Shown here: positions 53,724-63,661 of the stretch, piece after piece | Layout: each line of letters opens with the position of its first letter | Position numbering within the stretch: position 1 is the first letter of the stretch | Source: Acidobacteriota bacterium | GTDB lineage: Bacteria > Acidobacteriota > Blastocatellia > RBC074 | Reading direction: 5' to 3' | NCBI GenBank assembly: GCA_016196035.1 | Contig: JACPYM010000111.1 | Span: forward strand, 1 to 64,000 | DNA: 64,000 bases | Position numbers and translations under genes: made by a program | The notes under the pieces: generated by a model | What the model saw: the letters and a program-made list of their open reading frames with translations, nothing else | What the model was told of the DNA's origin: nothing | The model's database searches: none

Positions 53724-54001
53724 TGACTGACTCCCGCTTCCTGACTCCTGATTCCTGCTAGACCGGTTTGCAATTGCGTTTACGGGAGCGCGTTGGGCCG
53801 GGACAGTACCGCGCGCGTGAGCAAGCGGCGCGTCAAGTTTACGCCGTTGGCTGAACCGCCCAGGCTCCGCTTGCTGACGCGCGCGGTACTGTCCCGCTGC
53901 GCAACTTTTCCCATCCACCGATGTGAAAACCGATCTAAATTGAAAATCAGCCAGTATTTTCAGTTGAGCAGGAATCAGCAACCGGGCATCAGGAGTCAGT
54001 C
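53724..54001. repeat. Palindromic repeat of the CTGATGCC...GGCATCAG type, split by a MITE
   Basis: Left arm GACTCCTGATTCCTG (to 53757) and right arm CAGGAATCAGCAACCGGGC plus ATCAGGAGTCAG (to 54001) belong to the same palindromic family as 38626-38723. They are separated by MITE copy 8 at 53761-53935. Without it the unit is about 101 bp, matching the intact copy. Confidence 0.8.
53761..53935 (+). mobile_element. MITE-like element, copy 8, inside another repeat
   Basis: 175 bp, perfect TA on both sides (53759-53760, 53936-53937). Termini GACCGGTTTGCAATTGCG and GTGAAAACCGATC. Because the host repeat has a sister copy without the element, the insertion boundaries are fixed to the base. Confidence 0.92.
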
Positions 54002-54194
54002 GAGCCGTTCGAGTGCTCTCGCCGGCGACTTTGCAAAAGCCCCTCCCAGCCTGAGTCAACACCCAGCCCGCACATTGCATTTGCCTCAAGCCGCAGAGAA
54101 TAATGCTGCCCGACCGTGACCGTCGGCAAACTGTGCTTCTTTCGCGTCGCCCTCTCCTGCTTCAGACTCACTGCTAGCATTCAAGGAATTCGTG

Positions 54195-55109
54195 ATGAAC
54201 AAAATCTTGCAACGCGGGCGTTGGCTCGCGCTCTTACTTTCCCTGTTACTCACCACGGTCGTGGCACAACCGGAAAAACTTTCCGCCGAATTGCAGGTGC
54301 TGGCAGAGGCCGAACGCGCCTTTGCCAGGCTGTGTGTCGCGCAAGGCGTGCGCGCCTCGTTTATGGCGTTCTTCGCGCCCGACGCCATCAATTTCCAGCC
54401 CGGCCCGGTCAACGCGCAAGAGGCCTTAGCCAAACGCCCTGCGCCCACGGGGCCGCTGCCCACCACGTTGGATTGGCGGCCCGTGTGGGGTGCGCTTTCG
54501 GCGGCGGGCGATATGGGCTGCAACACCGGCCCTTACACAGTGACCGACAACACGCCTGCCCAGCGCCCCACCCAACACGGGTTATTTTTTTCGGTCTGGA
54601 AGAAACAATCCGACGGAAGCTGGAAAGTCGCGGTGGACATCGGCACGCCTACGCTCACAGCCGTGACGCCGCTGCAAACGCCGTATCAACGGATTGGCAA
54701 CCGCAAGGTCGTGGCAACGAAACGCGAACCAGCCGCCGCCGCCACTTTACAGTCGGTTGAATCCGAATTTTTGCAGGCCTTACAGCAGGATGGGCTGGTG
54801 ACGGCGTATTTGAATCACGTGAGCGCCGATGCCCGCTTGCACCGCACCGGCAAATTGCCCGCCGTCGGCAAAGAGGCGATCCGCCAGTCGCTGAGTGAAA
54901 AGCCACTGGCACTGACGTTCTCGATTCTGAAAACCGATCTGGCGCGCTCCGGCGATTTCGGCTGGACGCTGGGCAAATATGAATTGAAGGACAAGCCGGG
55001 CACGGTTGCCGAAACGGGCCACTTTGTGCACGTCTGGCAACGCAATGAAAAAGGCGTGTGGAAATTGTTGGCGGACATCACCAACCCGCTGCCGACACCA
55101 AAGCCATGA
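54195..55109 (+). CDS. Secreted protein with two SnoaL/NTF2-like (DUF4440) domains
   Basis: 304 residues with signal peptide (LALLLSLLLTTVVAQ). Two tandem cone-like domains can be traced: AEAERAFARLCVAQGVRASFM...DGSWKVAVDIG and LQSVESEFLQALQQDGLVTAYL...GVWKLLADITNP. Such domains bind small ligands or catalyse simple reactions, but the ones here lack a recognised active site. The start ATG follows a GTG in the same frame and the AAGGAATTC sequence. It converges with the YVTN-type gene at a shared hairpin. Confidence 0.75.
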   Translation: MNKILQRGRWLALLLSLLLTTVVAQPEKLSAELQVLAEAERAFARLCVAQGVRASFMAFFAPDAINFQPGPVNAQEALAKRPAPTGPLPTTLDWRPVWGALSAAGDMGCNTGPYTVTDNTPAQRPTQHGLFFSVWKKQSDGSWKVAVDIGTPTLTAVTPLQTPYQRIGNRKVVATKREPAAAATLQSVESEFLQALQQDGLVTAYLNHVSADARLHRTGKLPAVGKEAIRQSLSEKPLALTFSILKTDLARSGDFGWTLGKYELKDKPGTVAETGHFVHVWQRNEKGVWKLLADITNPLPTPKP

Positions 55110-55144
55110 AGGTGACATTCGCTGTTTGCGCGTTAGAAGAAAAA

Positions 55145-55185
55145 TCACGACGGGGGCTGCCAGCGTGCTGACGCACCCGTCGTGA
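55145..55185. terminator. Bidirectional hairpin between convergent genes
   Basis: TCACGACGGG (55145-55154) pairs exactly with CCCGTCGTGA (55176-55185). It is located between the stops of the SnoaL-like gene and the YVTN-type gene, and AGAAGAAAAA before it would read as a T-rich tail on the minus strand. Confidence 0.6.
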
Positions 55186-55202
55186 ACAACTTCGGTCGCT
55201 TA

Positions 55203-56210
55203 TTATTTGCCGACGATCAGCAAGGTAAATGTGCCTGGCTTCATGCTGCGTTGGGGCGGCTTACCCGGCTCAGTCGCGGGTGTCTCTTGATATTCAACCG
55301 CAGGCAAAAAGACCTTCTTGGTCTTCGGATCGAAGGCCATCGTCTTCGCGCTCGGTTGGGTTTTGACTGCGCCGGCATCTTCGTAGCTGTCCGCCGACTT
55401 CTCGTGGAAGATGTTCAAGGTGCCGGAGCCGCACGAAAAGAAGATCAGCTTGGCTTGCGGATCGAAGCCAGCGTAATCCACCCCCGCAGCGATGGGGAAG
55501 CTGTTGATGACTTTCCCCGTGACCGCGTCCATTACCACCATTTTCGGCTCAGTGCGGCAACCGATAAACAGGCGTTTCGTTTTCGCGTCGTAAGCCAGAC
55601 CCGTCGGAACTTTCGCCACGCCGATGGGAAAGCGCTTTTTCACTTCCAGCGACTGCGGATCGAAGGCGACGACCTCCGCCGTGTCTTCGCTGTTGACATA
55701 GATCGTGCCATCGGCAGCAATCACCGCCTGTTCGCCGTCGCCCGCGAGTTTCACCGTCCCGACCACAGCACCAGTGGCCGCATCAATCGCGGTGATGTCG
55801 TGCGTGCCGTGATTGTTGGTGAAAACGCGCTTTGAACCCGGGTCGTAGTAAATGCCATCCGGCCCTTTGCCCACGTCAATTTTTTTGATGAGTTGCAGCG
55901 TGGCCGGATCGAACATCGAGACCTTGTGTTCCCGGCCATTGCTGGTGAAGCCGTGTTTGAAGGCCGTGGCAATCGCAATCCCGTGGACGCCTGGCGTATC
56001 GGGGATCGCGCCGACGAACTTGCCAGTATCGGCATCCACCACTTCAACCTGGGTCGCGTGCGAAACGTAAATCCGCCGCGCGGCGTTGTCCAACGTCACG
56101 TAATCAAACCCGCCCACACCCGGCAGCGGATAATGCCCAACCACCTTGTAGCCGCTCGCGCCCTGCAACAGCAGCGCGGCGGAAAAGAAACCGGCCAATG
56201 CGTTTTTCAT
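55203..56210 (-). CDS. YncE/YVTN beta-propeller protein, secreted
   Basis: 335 residues with signal peptide (KNALAGFFSAALLLQGASG). Repeated propeller units: FDYVTLDNAARRIYVSHATQ, DGIYYDPGSKRVFTNNHG, TGLAYDAKTKRLFIGCRTE and KTMAFDPKTKKVFLPAVEY. Proteins of this family are periplasmic or extracellular and of unclear function, often quinoprotein-amine-dehydrogenase-like without cofactor. It stands alone. Confidence 0.82.
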   Translation of the reverse strand: MKNALAGFFSAALLLQGASGYKVVGHYPLPGVGGFDYVTLDNAARRIYVSHATQVEVVDADTGKFVGAIPDTPGVHGIAIATAFKHGFTSNGREHKVSMFDPATLQLIKKIDVGKGPDGIYYDPGSKRVFTNNHGTHDITAIDAATGAVVGTVKLAGDGEQAVIAADGTIYVNSEDTAEVVAFDPQSLEVKKRFPIGVAKVPTGLAYDAKTKRLFIGCRTEPKMVVMDAVTGKVINSFPIAAGVDYAGFDPQAKLIFFSCGSGTLNIFHEKSADSYEDAGAVKTQPSAKTMAFDPKTKKVFLPAVEYQETPATEPGKPPQRSMKPGTFTLLIVGK

Positions 56211-56408
56211 ACTTACTCTCCTCTTTGAATTGCCAAAACTACTGTTGCCACAAGCGCGGCGGGCGCTTGCCTCTCAACCTCCGCAACGATTTATGCGCCC
56301 GTGAGGAATGGCAAGCTTACCGGGTAATGATAAGATAGTGATTGGCCACCAAGCTAACACACCAGCCGCAAATCTGTTATTCAAAACGTAGCACTGAGAC
56401 ATGCGCCG

Positions 56409-56447
56409 CAAAAAAGAAAGGTGCTCCTTCTGGCAAAGGAGCACCTT
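56409..56447 (-). terminator. Rho-independent terminator for the minus-strand receptor remnant
   Basis: Stem AAGGTGCTCCTT (56418-56429) and AAGGAGCACCTT (56436-56447), 12 bp perfect with a six-base loop. On the minus strand the stem is followed by TTTCTTTTTT. It lies just after the end of the receptor pseudogene at 56533. Confidence 0.8.
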
Positions 56448-56532
56448 CAAATGAGACACAGGACTAAGTACGTTCAAGCATAAAGCAGCAGTCTTCATTC
56501 GACGTGAGCGCGACGTTACCACTGCCTTAAAT

Positions 56533-58215
56533 TCAAAACACGTAGCGCACGCCCAGTTGTCCCTGACGCGGCCCGCCGAAGCGGTCAGTGCCCGGCGCGA
56601 AGGTTGGAATCAACGCCGTGTTGTTCGTGAACGGCAAGCGCGTGATCGGATTGAGTGCCGCTTGCGGCGCGCCGAAGGTAGTTTCGCCATCGCCGTTGAA
56701 CCGTTTGTTGCTCGCCCGCGTCAGGTTGAAGCCTTCGATAGACAAGACCAGGCGGCGGTTTTCGCCCAGCCGGAATTCCTTGATCAGCCGCATATCTCAA
56801 TCGAAGAAACCCGGTTGCAGGAACGCTATTCGATTGGCGACGTAGCCGTTGATGACCGGGCGGTCATTGACGGTGTTGCCGTCGTTTTGCGTGTCGGCGC
56901 CGACGACGGCCTTGACCGGATAGCCATTGCGCGCAAACACCAGCGTGCTGATGGTGAAGCCATGACCCAGATCATAAATCACATTCAGATTGCCGTTGTT
57001 GCGAATGTCGTTTTTGGCCCAGGCCGCGTCGCGTTTCAAATCGAAGGTGTTGAGCGCTGGCTGGCGATTGAAGTCGCGCGCGTTCGAATCGTCATCGCGG
57101 TTGAACGAGTGCGTGTAGTTAAAGCCAAATTGTATGCGCGGCTCATGCGGCGCAGCACGTTGATCGAGAAGCCGCCGTAGCCGGAATGCGCGACGGACTT
57201 GTTCAGGTTGATCTGCCCCAGCGTCGCATCGGGCCGCGCGACTTTCGGCGTGAACGTTTTTCCTGTGGCCGAATCAATGAAGATCGCTTGCCCCGTTGTC
57301 GCGTTGAAGCCGGACGCCTGCACCAGCACGCCTTTTGAATCATAGGCCGGATAGACCGGCAGGCCGTTCGACAGCGTCACCGGCGCAAACAGGTTGGTGT
57401 CCAGGCGGCGTTGCAGATTCCACGTCGAGTTGCGCACGAAGCCGAGCGTGACTTTGGTGTGCTTGTCAATTTGCCGTTCGATAGCCAGCGCCACTTGCCC
57501 GGAGCGCGGGTTGCGAAAGTCTGGATCGAAGGCATAGAGGCTGTTGATCGGCGTCTTCACGTCCGCCGGAAGCTGCGCAATCGCATTCGGGACTTTCAGG
57601 AATTTGAGGATCGAGTTGTCGGTGTTGGTATCCAGCACGACTGTGTTCAAGCCGTTGTCAGTGAACACGCGCTGCATCAGATATGACGGCGTGCGCGAAT
57701 CGAACAGCCCACCGGACAGGCGCAGCACGGTCGTGCCCTTGCCGCCGACATTCCATGCCAGCCCCAGCCGCGGCTGCCACATCTTCAAATCATTCGGAAT
57801 CGTGCGCGTGATCGGTTCGTCGGGGTTCGGCGTCGTGGGTTGCGGATTGACCTGCCCGTCCCAGCGCAGCCCGGCGGTGACGGTCAGGTCGCGGTGCAGC
57901 TTGATCGAAGCGGTGAAGAAGGCCGCGTACTCGCGCTGCGTGCCCTTGTATTGCCCCTGCGTGCCGTTGGCGGCGACGGATTGCTGGTAACGCGAAATCT
58001 TCGTGTTGTCGCCCGCTAGCGCGGCCAGGTAATCGGACAAGGTTTTGAAGGTGTACTGCCCGCCGTAGTTGGTCTCGCGCTGTTGCTTGCCGGGACTGAA
58101 GTTGAAATCAACGCCGGTCTTGATGGTGTGATTGCCGTGCGTCCAGGTCAGATTGTCGAGCACCTCGATGCGTGTCGCGTTGTATCGGCGCTGGAGTTTT
58201 TCCAGTTAATAGCAC
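56533..58215 (-). pseudogene. 5'-truncated, broken TonB-dependent receptor
   Basis: Receptor barrel sequence is clear: MLDNLTWTHGNHTIKTGVDF, LTVTAGLRWDGQVNPQP, AIERQIDKHTKVTLGF and the end GGPRQGQLGVRYVF. The reading frame shifts near 57135 (the other frame continues FGFNYTHSFNRDDDSNARD). A TGA at 56797-56799 then interrupts FFD*DMRLIKEF. The N-terminal signal, regulatory-like domain and plug are missing upstream of about 58215. It is a remnant of the receptor type that follows intact at 58415 in the opposite direction. Confidence 0.8.
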
Positions 58216-58414
58216 TCGTCACCGACCGCCGCGCCTGGAGTGCTGGTGAAACTCGCTTACGGTAGTTAGCCATCAAATCTTACTTTGATTTAACAGCGCC
58301 TTAGCTCCGAATTTAGGTCGGGCCGCCATGCTACCGCTTCTAAACCTCTGTCCGAACCGGCCCGGCAAGCGCGGGCCAAGGGCAATTTCAGAATCAAAGC
58401 AAAAGGAGCTTTTT

Positions 58415-61400
58415 ATGTTGAACCATCTGCAAGCGCGCTTAGGGCTGCTCACACTGCTGGTGTTGCTGAGCCAGCCACTCAGCGGCTTCGCGCAAAGCGA
58501 TGCGCGCATTGGCGGCGCCGTGAAAGATCAAACCGGCGCGGTCGTGCCGAACGCCACCGTCACCGTCAAAAACACCCGCACAGGTGAAGTGCGCACGACA
58601 ACCAGCAATGGTGAAGGGGTCTTCCTCGTCCCCGCACTCAAACCTTCCGTCTACAGCGTGACGGTGACTGTCGCGGGCTTCGCCAAGACCGAGTACACCA
58701 ACATTGAATTGGTCGTCGGTCAGGCGCTCAATCTGGAGACCGAATTGAAACCGGTCGGCGCGACTGAAACCATTAACGTGACAGCAGGCGAAGAAGCCGC
58801 GCTCGACACCTCCTCGGCGCGCATGGGCGCGAACGTCAACGAGACCGAGGTCAAGAGTCTGCCGCTCAATGGCCGTCAGTTGTCACAGCTTTATCTGCAA
58901 GCGCCCGGTTCGGTCAACAGCGGTTCGGGTACCTTCGGCGACATTCGTTTTTCGGGGCGCGCCGTCAATCAGAATGCGATTCGCTACGACGGCGTCGAAG
59001 GTTCGGCCATCATTGACGCTTCGCCGGGAAACTTGAATGGCGAGATTCCATCGCCCTTCCGCTTGCAAGCTTCGCTGGAGAACGTGCAGGAATTCCGCGT
59101 GGATTCCAACAGCTATCCGGCGGAATTCGGCACGGGCACGGGCGGGCAAGTTAGCGTCGTGACCAAATCGGGCGGCAATCAGTTCCACGGTTCGGTGTTT
59201 GAATATCTGCGCAATGACGCGCTGGATGCGCGCAACTGGTTCGACCGCGCCACCAAATCGCCGCTCAAGCTGAATCAGTTCGGCGCTTCGTTCGGCGGCC
59301 CGATCATCAAGGACAAGTTCTTTTTCTTCGGCAGCTATGAAGGCTATCGCCTGCGTTCGGGCATCAACTTCGTCGAAGCCGTGCCTTCGACCGCGGCTTG
59401 CGCGCGCGCGGTGGCTGCCGTTGCGCCGCTTTGTTTGGCGGCCTTTCGCGGCGCGGGTGCGGTGATTCTGCCGGGCGTATCCAAAGACCCGGACTTCGAG
59501 ATTGCACAGTTGCAGGCCAGCAACCCGGTGAATGAAAACGCCGGGGCGCTACGGCTCGATTACAAGATCAGCGACCGGCAATCGGTTTACGTGCGCTTCT
59601 TCCGCGATCAGGGCGACAACAATCAGCCGCAGAACGTGTCGGGCAGCCGCGCCAGCGTCAAGGCCGTGCCGCAAAACGGCGTATTGGCTTATCAGTCCAC
59701 GCTCGGTCAAAACAAGATCAACGAATTCAAGTTTGGTTATAACAGCGCCTACACGCGCACGTCCGGCTTTGCGCCCGTCGTCAACGGCATTGACCTGGCG
59801 GCCATCACCATCAACCTGAGCGGCAGCGTCGCCAATACGGGCGTCGCCGGGCAAGGCGCTTCATCGGGCATCACGGTGCCGGGCGGGCTGGTGCGCGCCA
59901 ATTCGGCGACCAACGGACGCGGTCAGCCGTACACACCCTACACGCTGAACTTTGTGGATTCGTTGAGTTGGCTGCGCGGCAATCACAACCTCAAGTTCGG
60001 TGGCGAACTGCGTCTAGTGCGCCTTTACACCGACCGGCTCGGCGGCACGACCTACACTTTCTCCAACCTGGCCGGCTTTTTGGCGAACACCGCCGCTTCG
60101 ATCCAATACCTGGGCGATGTGAGCGCGCCGAGCGCCTTCAACCTCACCACCAATGGGGGCGCGACGGGCGACCGCTACGCCAAGCAGGAGTATTACATCG
60201 GCTACGCACAGGACGAGTGGAAGATCAGGCCGAATCTGTCGGTGAACTATGGCTTGCGTTACGAATACTATTCGCCCTTGCGTGAAGACAAGAACCGGCA
60301 AGTGGTGCTGGATGTGAACAAAGGCATCCTCAAACCGAGCGACTCGTCAATTTATCAGTCGAACAAGACCAACTTCGCGCCGCGCCTGTCGCTGGCCTGG
60401 ACGCCGAACGCCAATGGCAGCGGCGGCTTCAAATCATTCTGGGGCGGCGGGCGCACAGTGGTGCGCGCCGGTTTCGGCATCAACTACGGGCCGGGCCAGA
60501 CCGAAGACCAGATTCAACCGATTGAGTCCGACCGCGTCAGCTCGACGCTGAGCAACGTCACGAATGCCTTCCCGGCGAACATCCCGCAGATTGTCGCCAA
60601 CTTTGCGGCCAATCCGAATAACCGGGCCTATCAACCGCGCGCCTACGACTTTGAGAATTACAAAGTGCCGGAGCGCATTTACAGCTACACCGTTTCGATG
60701 CAGCAGGAACTGCCGTACAAGCTGGCGTTGACGCTGGCCTACGTAGGCTCGCAAGGACGCAATCTGTTTTTGCGCAGCGTGACCAACCAGATCATCGGCG
60801 TGCGCACGAACGTAAACCCAACAGCGAGCGCCATCGTCATTCGCCAATTCTCCATCGTGACCGAAGGCGCGGCGGGCACGAATCCCACCGTGCTCAATCC
60901 GTATGCGGAAGTTGACATCAAACGCAGCGGCGGGCACGACAGCTACAACGCCTTGCAAGCCGCGCTGGCGCGCCGTTTCAACACGGGCGTCACGCTTAAC
61001 GCGCAATACACCTTCGGCAAGAGCTATGGCAACACCGCTGGCTCGAACGAAGCGTTGACGGCGGCGAACAACGCGCGCCAGACCAAAGACTTTGATTACG
61101 ACATCGGCTACAACAACTTTGACGTGCGCCACACGTTCAATGTCAGCGCCATTTACGCCCTGCCCTTCTTCGCCAAAGCCAGCGGGCTGAGCAAGACGTT
61201 GCTGGGCGGTTGGGAAGTCGGCACGATCCTGAACGCGCGTTCGGGCTTGCCGATTGACGTGCGCGTCACGCGGCCCGATGTGGTTTATGTGGACGCGGCG
61301 GGCGTGGTCTTCCAAACCCCGGCGGCGGGCCGCACGGCGGTCATCAACACGCCGGGCGGCGGGGCTTCGCGCAACGTGCGGCGGCCTGATTTGATCGCGG

Positions 61401-61798
61401 GCGTCAATCCCTTTCTGAATCAAGACCGCACGATTCTGAACCCGGCAGCCTTTGCGATTCCAAAGCCGGGCACCTTTGGCAACCTGGTGCGCAACCAACT
61501 GCACGGCCCGCAATTCGTGCAGCAGGATTTGATCGTGGCCAAAAAGTTCGCGCTTACCGAGAAGACCAATGTCGAGTTCCGCACCGAAGTCTTCAACATC
61601 TTCAATGTGTCGAACTTCGCCAACCCGCCCGCGACCTTACCCAACGTGTTGGGCAACGGCACGAACCAACTGCAACCGGGCCAGCCCTTCACGGCGGCGG
61701 CGGCGGGCACCTTTGGCATCGTCAACCGCACCGTCGAACGCACCGTGGGTTTGGGCGCGAACCGGCAGATTCAATTCGCCTTGCGTTTGAATTTCTAA
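58415..61798 (+). CDS. TonB-dependent receptor with carboxypeptidase-regulatory-like domain
   Basis: 1127 residues. Signal peptide (LGLLTLLVLLSQPLSGFAQ), CarboxypepD_reg-like domain (GGAVKDQTGAVVPNATVTV, FLVPALKPSVYSVTV), plug (VKSLPLNGRQLSQLYLQAPG, PAEFGTGTGGQVSVVTKSGG) and a long barrel ending with IQFALRLNF. The ATG at 58415 follows AAAAGGAGCTTTTT; the frame is open back to 58328 but without signal-like sequence. The operon is monocistronic, ending at the hairpin at 61829. The cargo cannot be read from sequence. Confidence 0.9.
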   Translation: MLNHLQARLGLLTLLVLLSQPLSGFAQSDARIGGAVKDQTGAVVPNATVTVKNTRTGEVRTTTSNGEGVFLVPALKPSVYSVTVTVAGFAKTEYTNIELVVGQALNLETELKPVGATETINVTAGEEAALDTSSARMGANVNETEVKSLPLNGRQLSQLYLQAPGSVNSGSGTFGDIRFSGRAVNQNAIRYDGVEGSAIIDASPGNLNGEIPSPFRLQASLENVQEFRVDSNSYPAEFGTGTGGQVSVVTKSGGNQFHGSVFEYLRNDALDARNWFDRATKSPLKLNQFGASFGGPIIKDKFFFFGSYEGYRLRSGINFVEAVPSTAACARAVAAVAPLCLAAFRGAGAVILPGVSKDPDFEIAQLQASNPVNENAGALRLDYKISDRQSVYVRFFRDQGDNNQPQNVSGSRASVKAVPQNGVLAYQSTLGQNKINEFKFGYNSAYTRTSGFAPVVNGIDLAAITINLSGSVANTGVAGQGASSGITVPGGLVRANSATNGRGQPYTPYTLNFVDSLSWLRGNHNLKFGGELRLVRLYTDRLGGTTYTFSNLAGFLANTAASIQYLGDVSAPSAFNLTTNGGATGDRYAKQEYYIGYAQDEWKIRPNLSVNYGLRYEYYSPLREDKNRQVVLDVNKGILKPSDSSIYQSNKTNFAPRLSLAWTPNANGSGGFKSFWGGGRTVVRAGFGINYGPGQTEDQIQPIESDRVSSTLSNVTNAFPANIPQIVANFAANPNNRAYQPRAYDFENYKVPERIYSYTVSMQQELPYKLALTLAYVGSQGRNLFLRSVTNQIIGVRTNVNPTASAIVIRQFSIVTEGAAGTNPTVLNPYAEVDIKRSGGHDSYNALQAALARRFNTGVTLNAQYTFGKSYGNTAGSNEALTAANNARQTKDFDYDIGYNNFDVRHTFNVSAIYALPFFAKASGLSKTLLGGWEVGTILNARSGLPIDVRVTRPDVVYVDAAGVVFQTPAAGRTAVINTPGGGASRNVRRPDLIAGVNPFLNQDRTILNPAAFAIPKPGTFGNLVRNQLHGPQFVQQDLIVAKKFALTEKTNVEFRTEVFNIFNVSNFANPPATLPNVLGNGTNQLQPGQPFTAAAAGTFGIVNRTVERTVGLGANRQIQFALRLNF

Positions 61799-61828
61799 CT
61801 GGGAGTTACAGTACCTCTTGGATAACTG

Positions 61829-61863
61829 GGCTGGTGCGCGGTAACGTTTCACCAGCCTTTTTT
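61829..61863 (+). terminator. Rho-independent terminator
   Basis: GGCTGGTG (61829-61836) pairs with CACCAGCC (61850-61857), followed directly by TTTTTT. It ends the receptor transcript 30 bases after the stop. Confidence 0.85.
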
Positions 61864-62121
61864 ATTGAAGCCGGCTGTTGTGCCGAATCGCAGCGCTGGC
61901 AATGGTGGTGAATGTTTGCGTCATTCTCACAGGCAAGTTTGATTCGGCAAGCAGTTGGCGAATACACTCCGGTTTCTGTTTCTGTGCCGTGGCAATTTCG
62001 CGCGCAGCCAACCGGCTGAGGAAAGGCTAAGGCACGCTGACCGGATTGGTTCGAAGTTCATGGCACTGGCACGCGCGCCAGCTTGAAGTGCCAGCTTCGT
62101 GCGCTAACGAGGAGACCTTTC

Positions 62122-63237
62122 ATGAAACCGAGTGAGTCCTTTGAGCAGCAATTGATGGCCAGCCGGCGTTGGCGTGGAAATGCACCTGGCGCAACGGAGG
62201 CGCTGTTGGCGGCGGCCTTGCTGCTGGGTGGTTGCCATTCGGGCAGTGACAATGCGCCTGCGCCGGTGAATTCGTCACCGCTCCACGTCAAGCCGCTGGC
62301 TTTCAACGAACTAAACGACTCAGAGGAATTCAACGCCTCTGGCGTAGTGCCGCTGGATGAAGGGCGCTTTCTCTTTTGCGACAATCATCAATCCGACGCG
62401 CTGTTTGAACTGAACTTGACCGCCGACGGGAAACAGCAAGGGGCCTTGATCCGGCGGCCCTTGCAAGGATTGAATGACGATGCGGTTGACGACCTTGAGG
62501 GCATGACAATGGCCGAAGAGAACGGGCGGCGCTTTGTCTTTGTGGCTTCCTCGCTTTCGCTCAAGAAGGCCCTCAAGAATTTACAGGACAAACCGACCCG
62601 CGTGGCCACGGACGGATTGTTGCGCGTCACGGTCAATCAGGATCACGGCCTCAGCACCGAAAACGTGCCGGGCTTTCGGGCTTGGTTGATCGAACACAAC
62701 CCCGAGTTGGCCGAGGCAGCCAAGCTTTCGCCCAACAGCGACGGGCTGAATATCGAAGGGCTGGCTTGGGATCGCCAGCGGCACGCGCTACTCTTCGGCG
62801 TGCGTTCGCCCGTGCCAGCGGGCAAGTTGCTGGTGCTGGCGGTTAAGGTCAAAGATTTAGCGGGCGCCTGGACAACCGGCAATCTGGAAATGCTGCCCAC
62901 GATTCGCCTGACACCGCCGCCCATGCCAAAGCCGGAGAAAGAAGAACAAGGCATTCGCAGCTTGGAATACATCGCGGCGCTGAATGCGTATCTGGTCATC
63001 CTGGGCAAATCCAACGACGATTCGTCGGCACCGTTTACGCTCTGCACCTGGGATGGCTTGCCCGAAGGAACGCTGCGGCCACTGCCGGTGACGTTCAGCA
63101 AAAAGATGAAACCCGAAGGCGTGACAGCGGGGACGGTGGGTGGCCAACCCGTCTTGCTTTTCGTGGACGACGGCGGCGGTTACCAGACGCTGCCGCTGGA
63201 CGCGTTGCCAAAAATGAATGACAAGCCAAAAGCATAG
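62122..63237 (+). CDS. DUF3616-like lipoprotein
   Basis: 371 residues from the ATG after ACGAGGAGACCTTTC. A hydrophobic stretch with a lipobox-like LLLGGC appears at residues 34-39 after an unusually long basic N-terminus. The rest is a beta-rich domain with DEGRFLFCDNHQSDALFEL, DDAVDDLEGMTM, NIEGLAWDRQRHALLFGVRSP, and KPEGVTAG, as in DUF3616 proteins. These probably form a propeller; the function is unknown. A 4-base gap separates it from arsC. Confidence 0.75.
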   Translation: MKPSESFEQQLMASRRWRGNAPGATEALLAAALLLGGCHSGSDNAPAPVNSSPLHVKPLAFNELNDSEEFNASGVVPLDEGRFLFCDNHQSDALFELNLTADGKQQGALIRRPLQGLNDDAVDDLEGMTMAEENGRRFVFVASSLSLKKALKNLQDKPTRVATDGLLRVTVNQDHGLSTENVPGFRAWLIEHNPELAEAAKLSPNSDGLNIEGLAWDRQRHALLFGVRSPVPAGKLLVLAVKVKDLAGAWTTGNLEMLPTIRLTPPPMPKPEKEEQGIRSLEYIAALNAYLVILGKSNDDSSAPFTLCTWDGLPEGTLRPLPVTFSKKMKPEGVTAGTVGGQPVLLFVDDGGGYQTLPLDALPKMNDKPKA

Positions 63238-63241
63238 AACC

Positions 63242-63661
63242 ATGCATGACAAAATACGCGTGCTGATCCTCTGCACGGGCAATTCCGCGCGCAGCCAGAT
63301 GGCCGAAGGCCTGTTGCGCGCCCTCGCTCACCAACGCTTTGAAGTTCACAGTGCTGGCACCAACGCCAGCGCTGTGCGCCCCGAAGCGATTCAAGTCATG
63401 CGCGAAATCGGCCTTGATATTTCCGGCCACCGCTCGAAAAACGTGGACGAATTTGCCGGACAGAAGTTTGATTACGTGATCACCGTCTGCGACCACGCCA
63501 ACGAAGTCTGTCCGGTGTTCCCCGGCCAGACCCAGCGCCTCCATCACAGCTTTGAAGACCCGCCCGGCACCGGCGACGACGCGTACCGGCTGAACATTTT
63601 CCGGCGGGTGCGCGATGAAATTCGCATGTGGCTAAAAGAGTTTATCAAGCAGGCCAGCTAG
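63242..63661 (+). CDS. arsC: Thioredoxin-coupled arsenate reductase/low-molecular-weight phosphatase
   Basis: 139 residues. P-loop CTGNSARS (CX5R) at the N-terminus, then HSAGTNAS, GLDISGHRSKNVDEF, FDYVITVCDHANEVCPVFPG (the two additional cysteines of the thioredoxin-type ArsC triad), and EDPPGTGDD with the catalytic Asp. It reduces arsenate to arsenite with thioredoxin. No arsenic efflux pump or ArsR is adjacent. The last codons (EFIKQAS and stop) lie inside a perfect palindrome (63639-63680). Confidence 0.88.
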   Translation: MHDKIRVLILCTGNSARSQMAEGLLRALAHQRFEVHSAGTNASAVRPEAIQVMREIGLDISGHRSKNVDEFAGQKFDYVITVCDHANEVCPVFPGQTQRLHHSFEDPPGTGDDAYRLNIFRRVRDEIRMWLKEFIKQAS

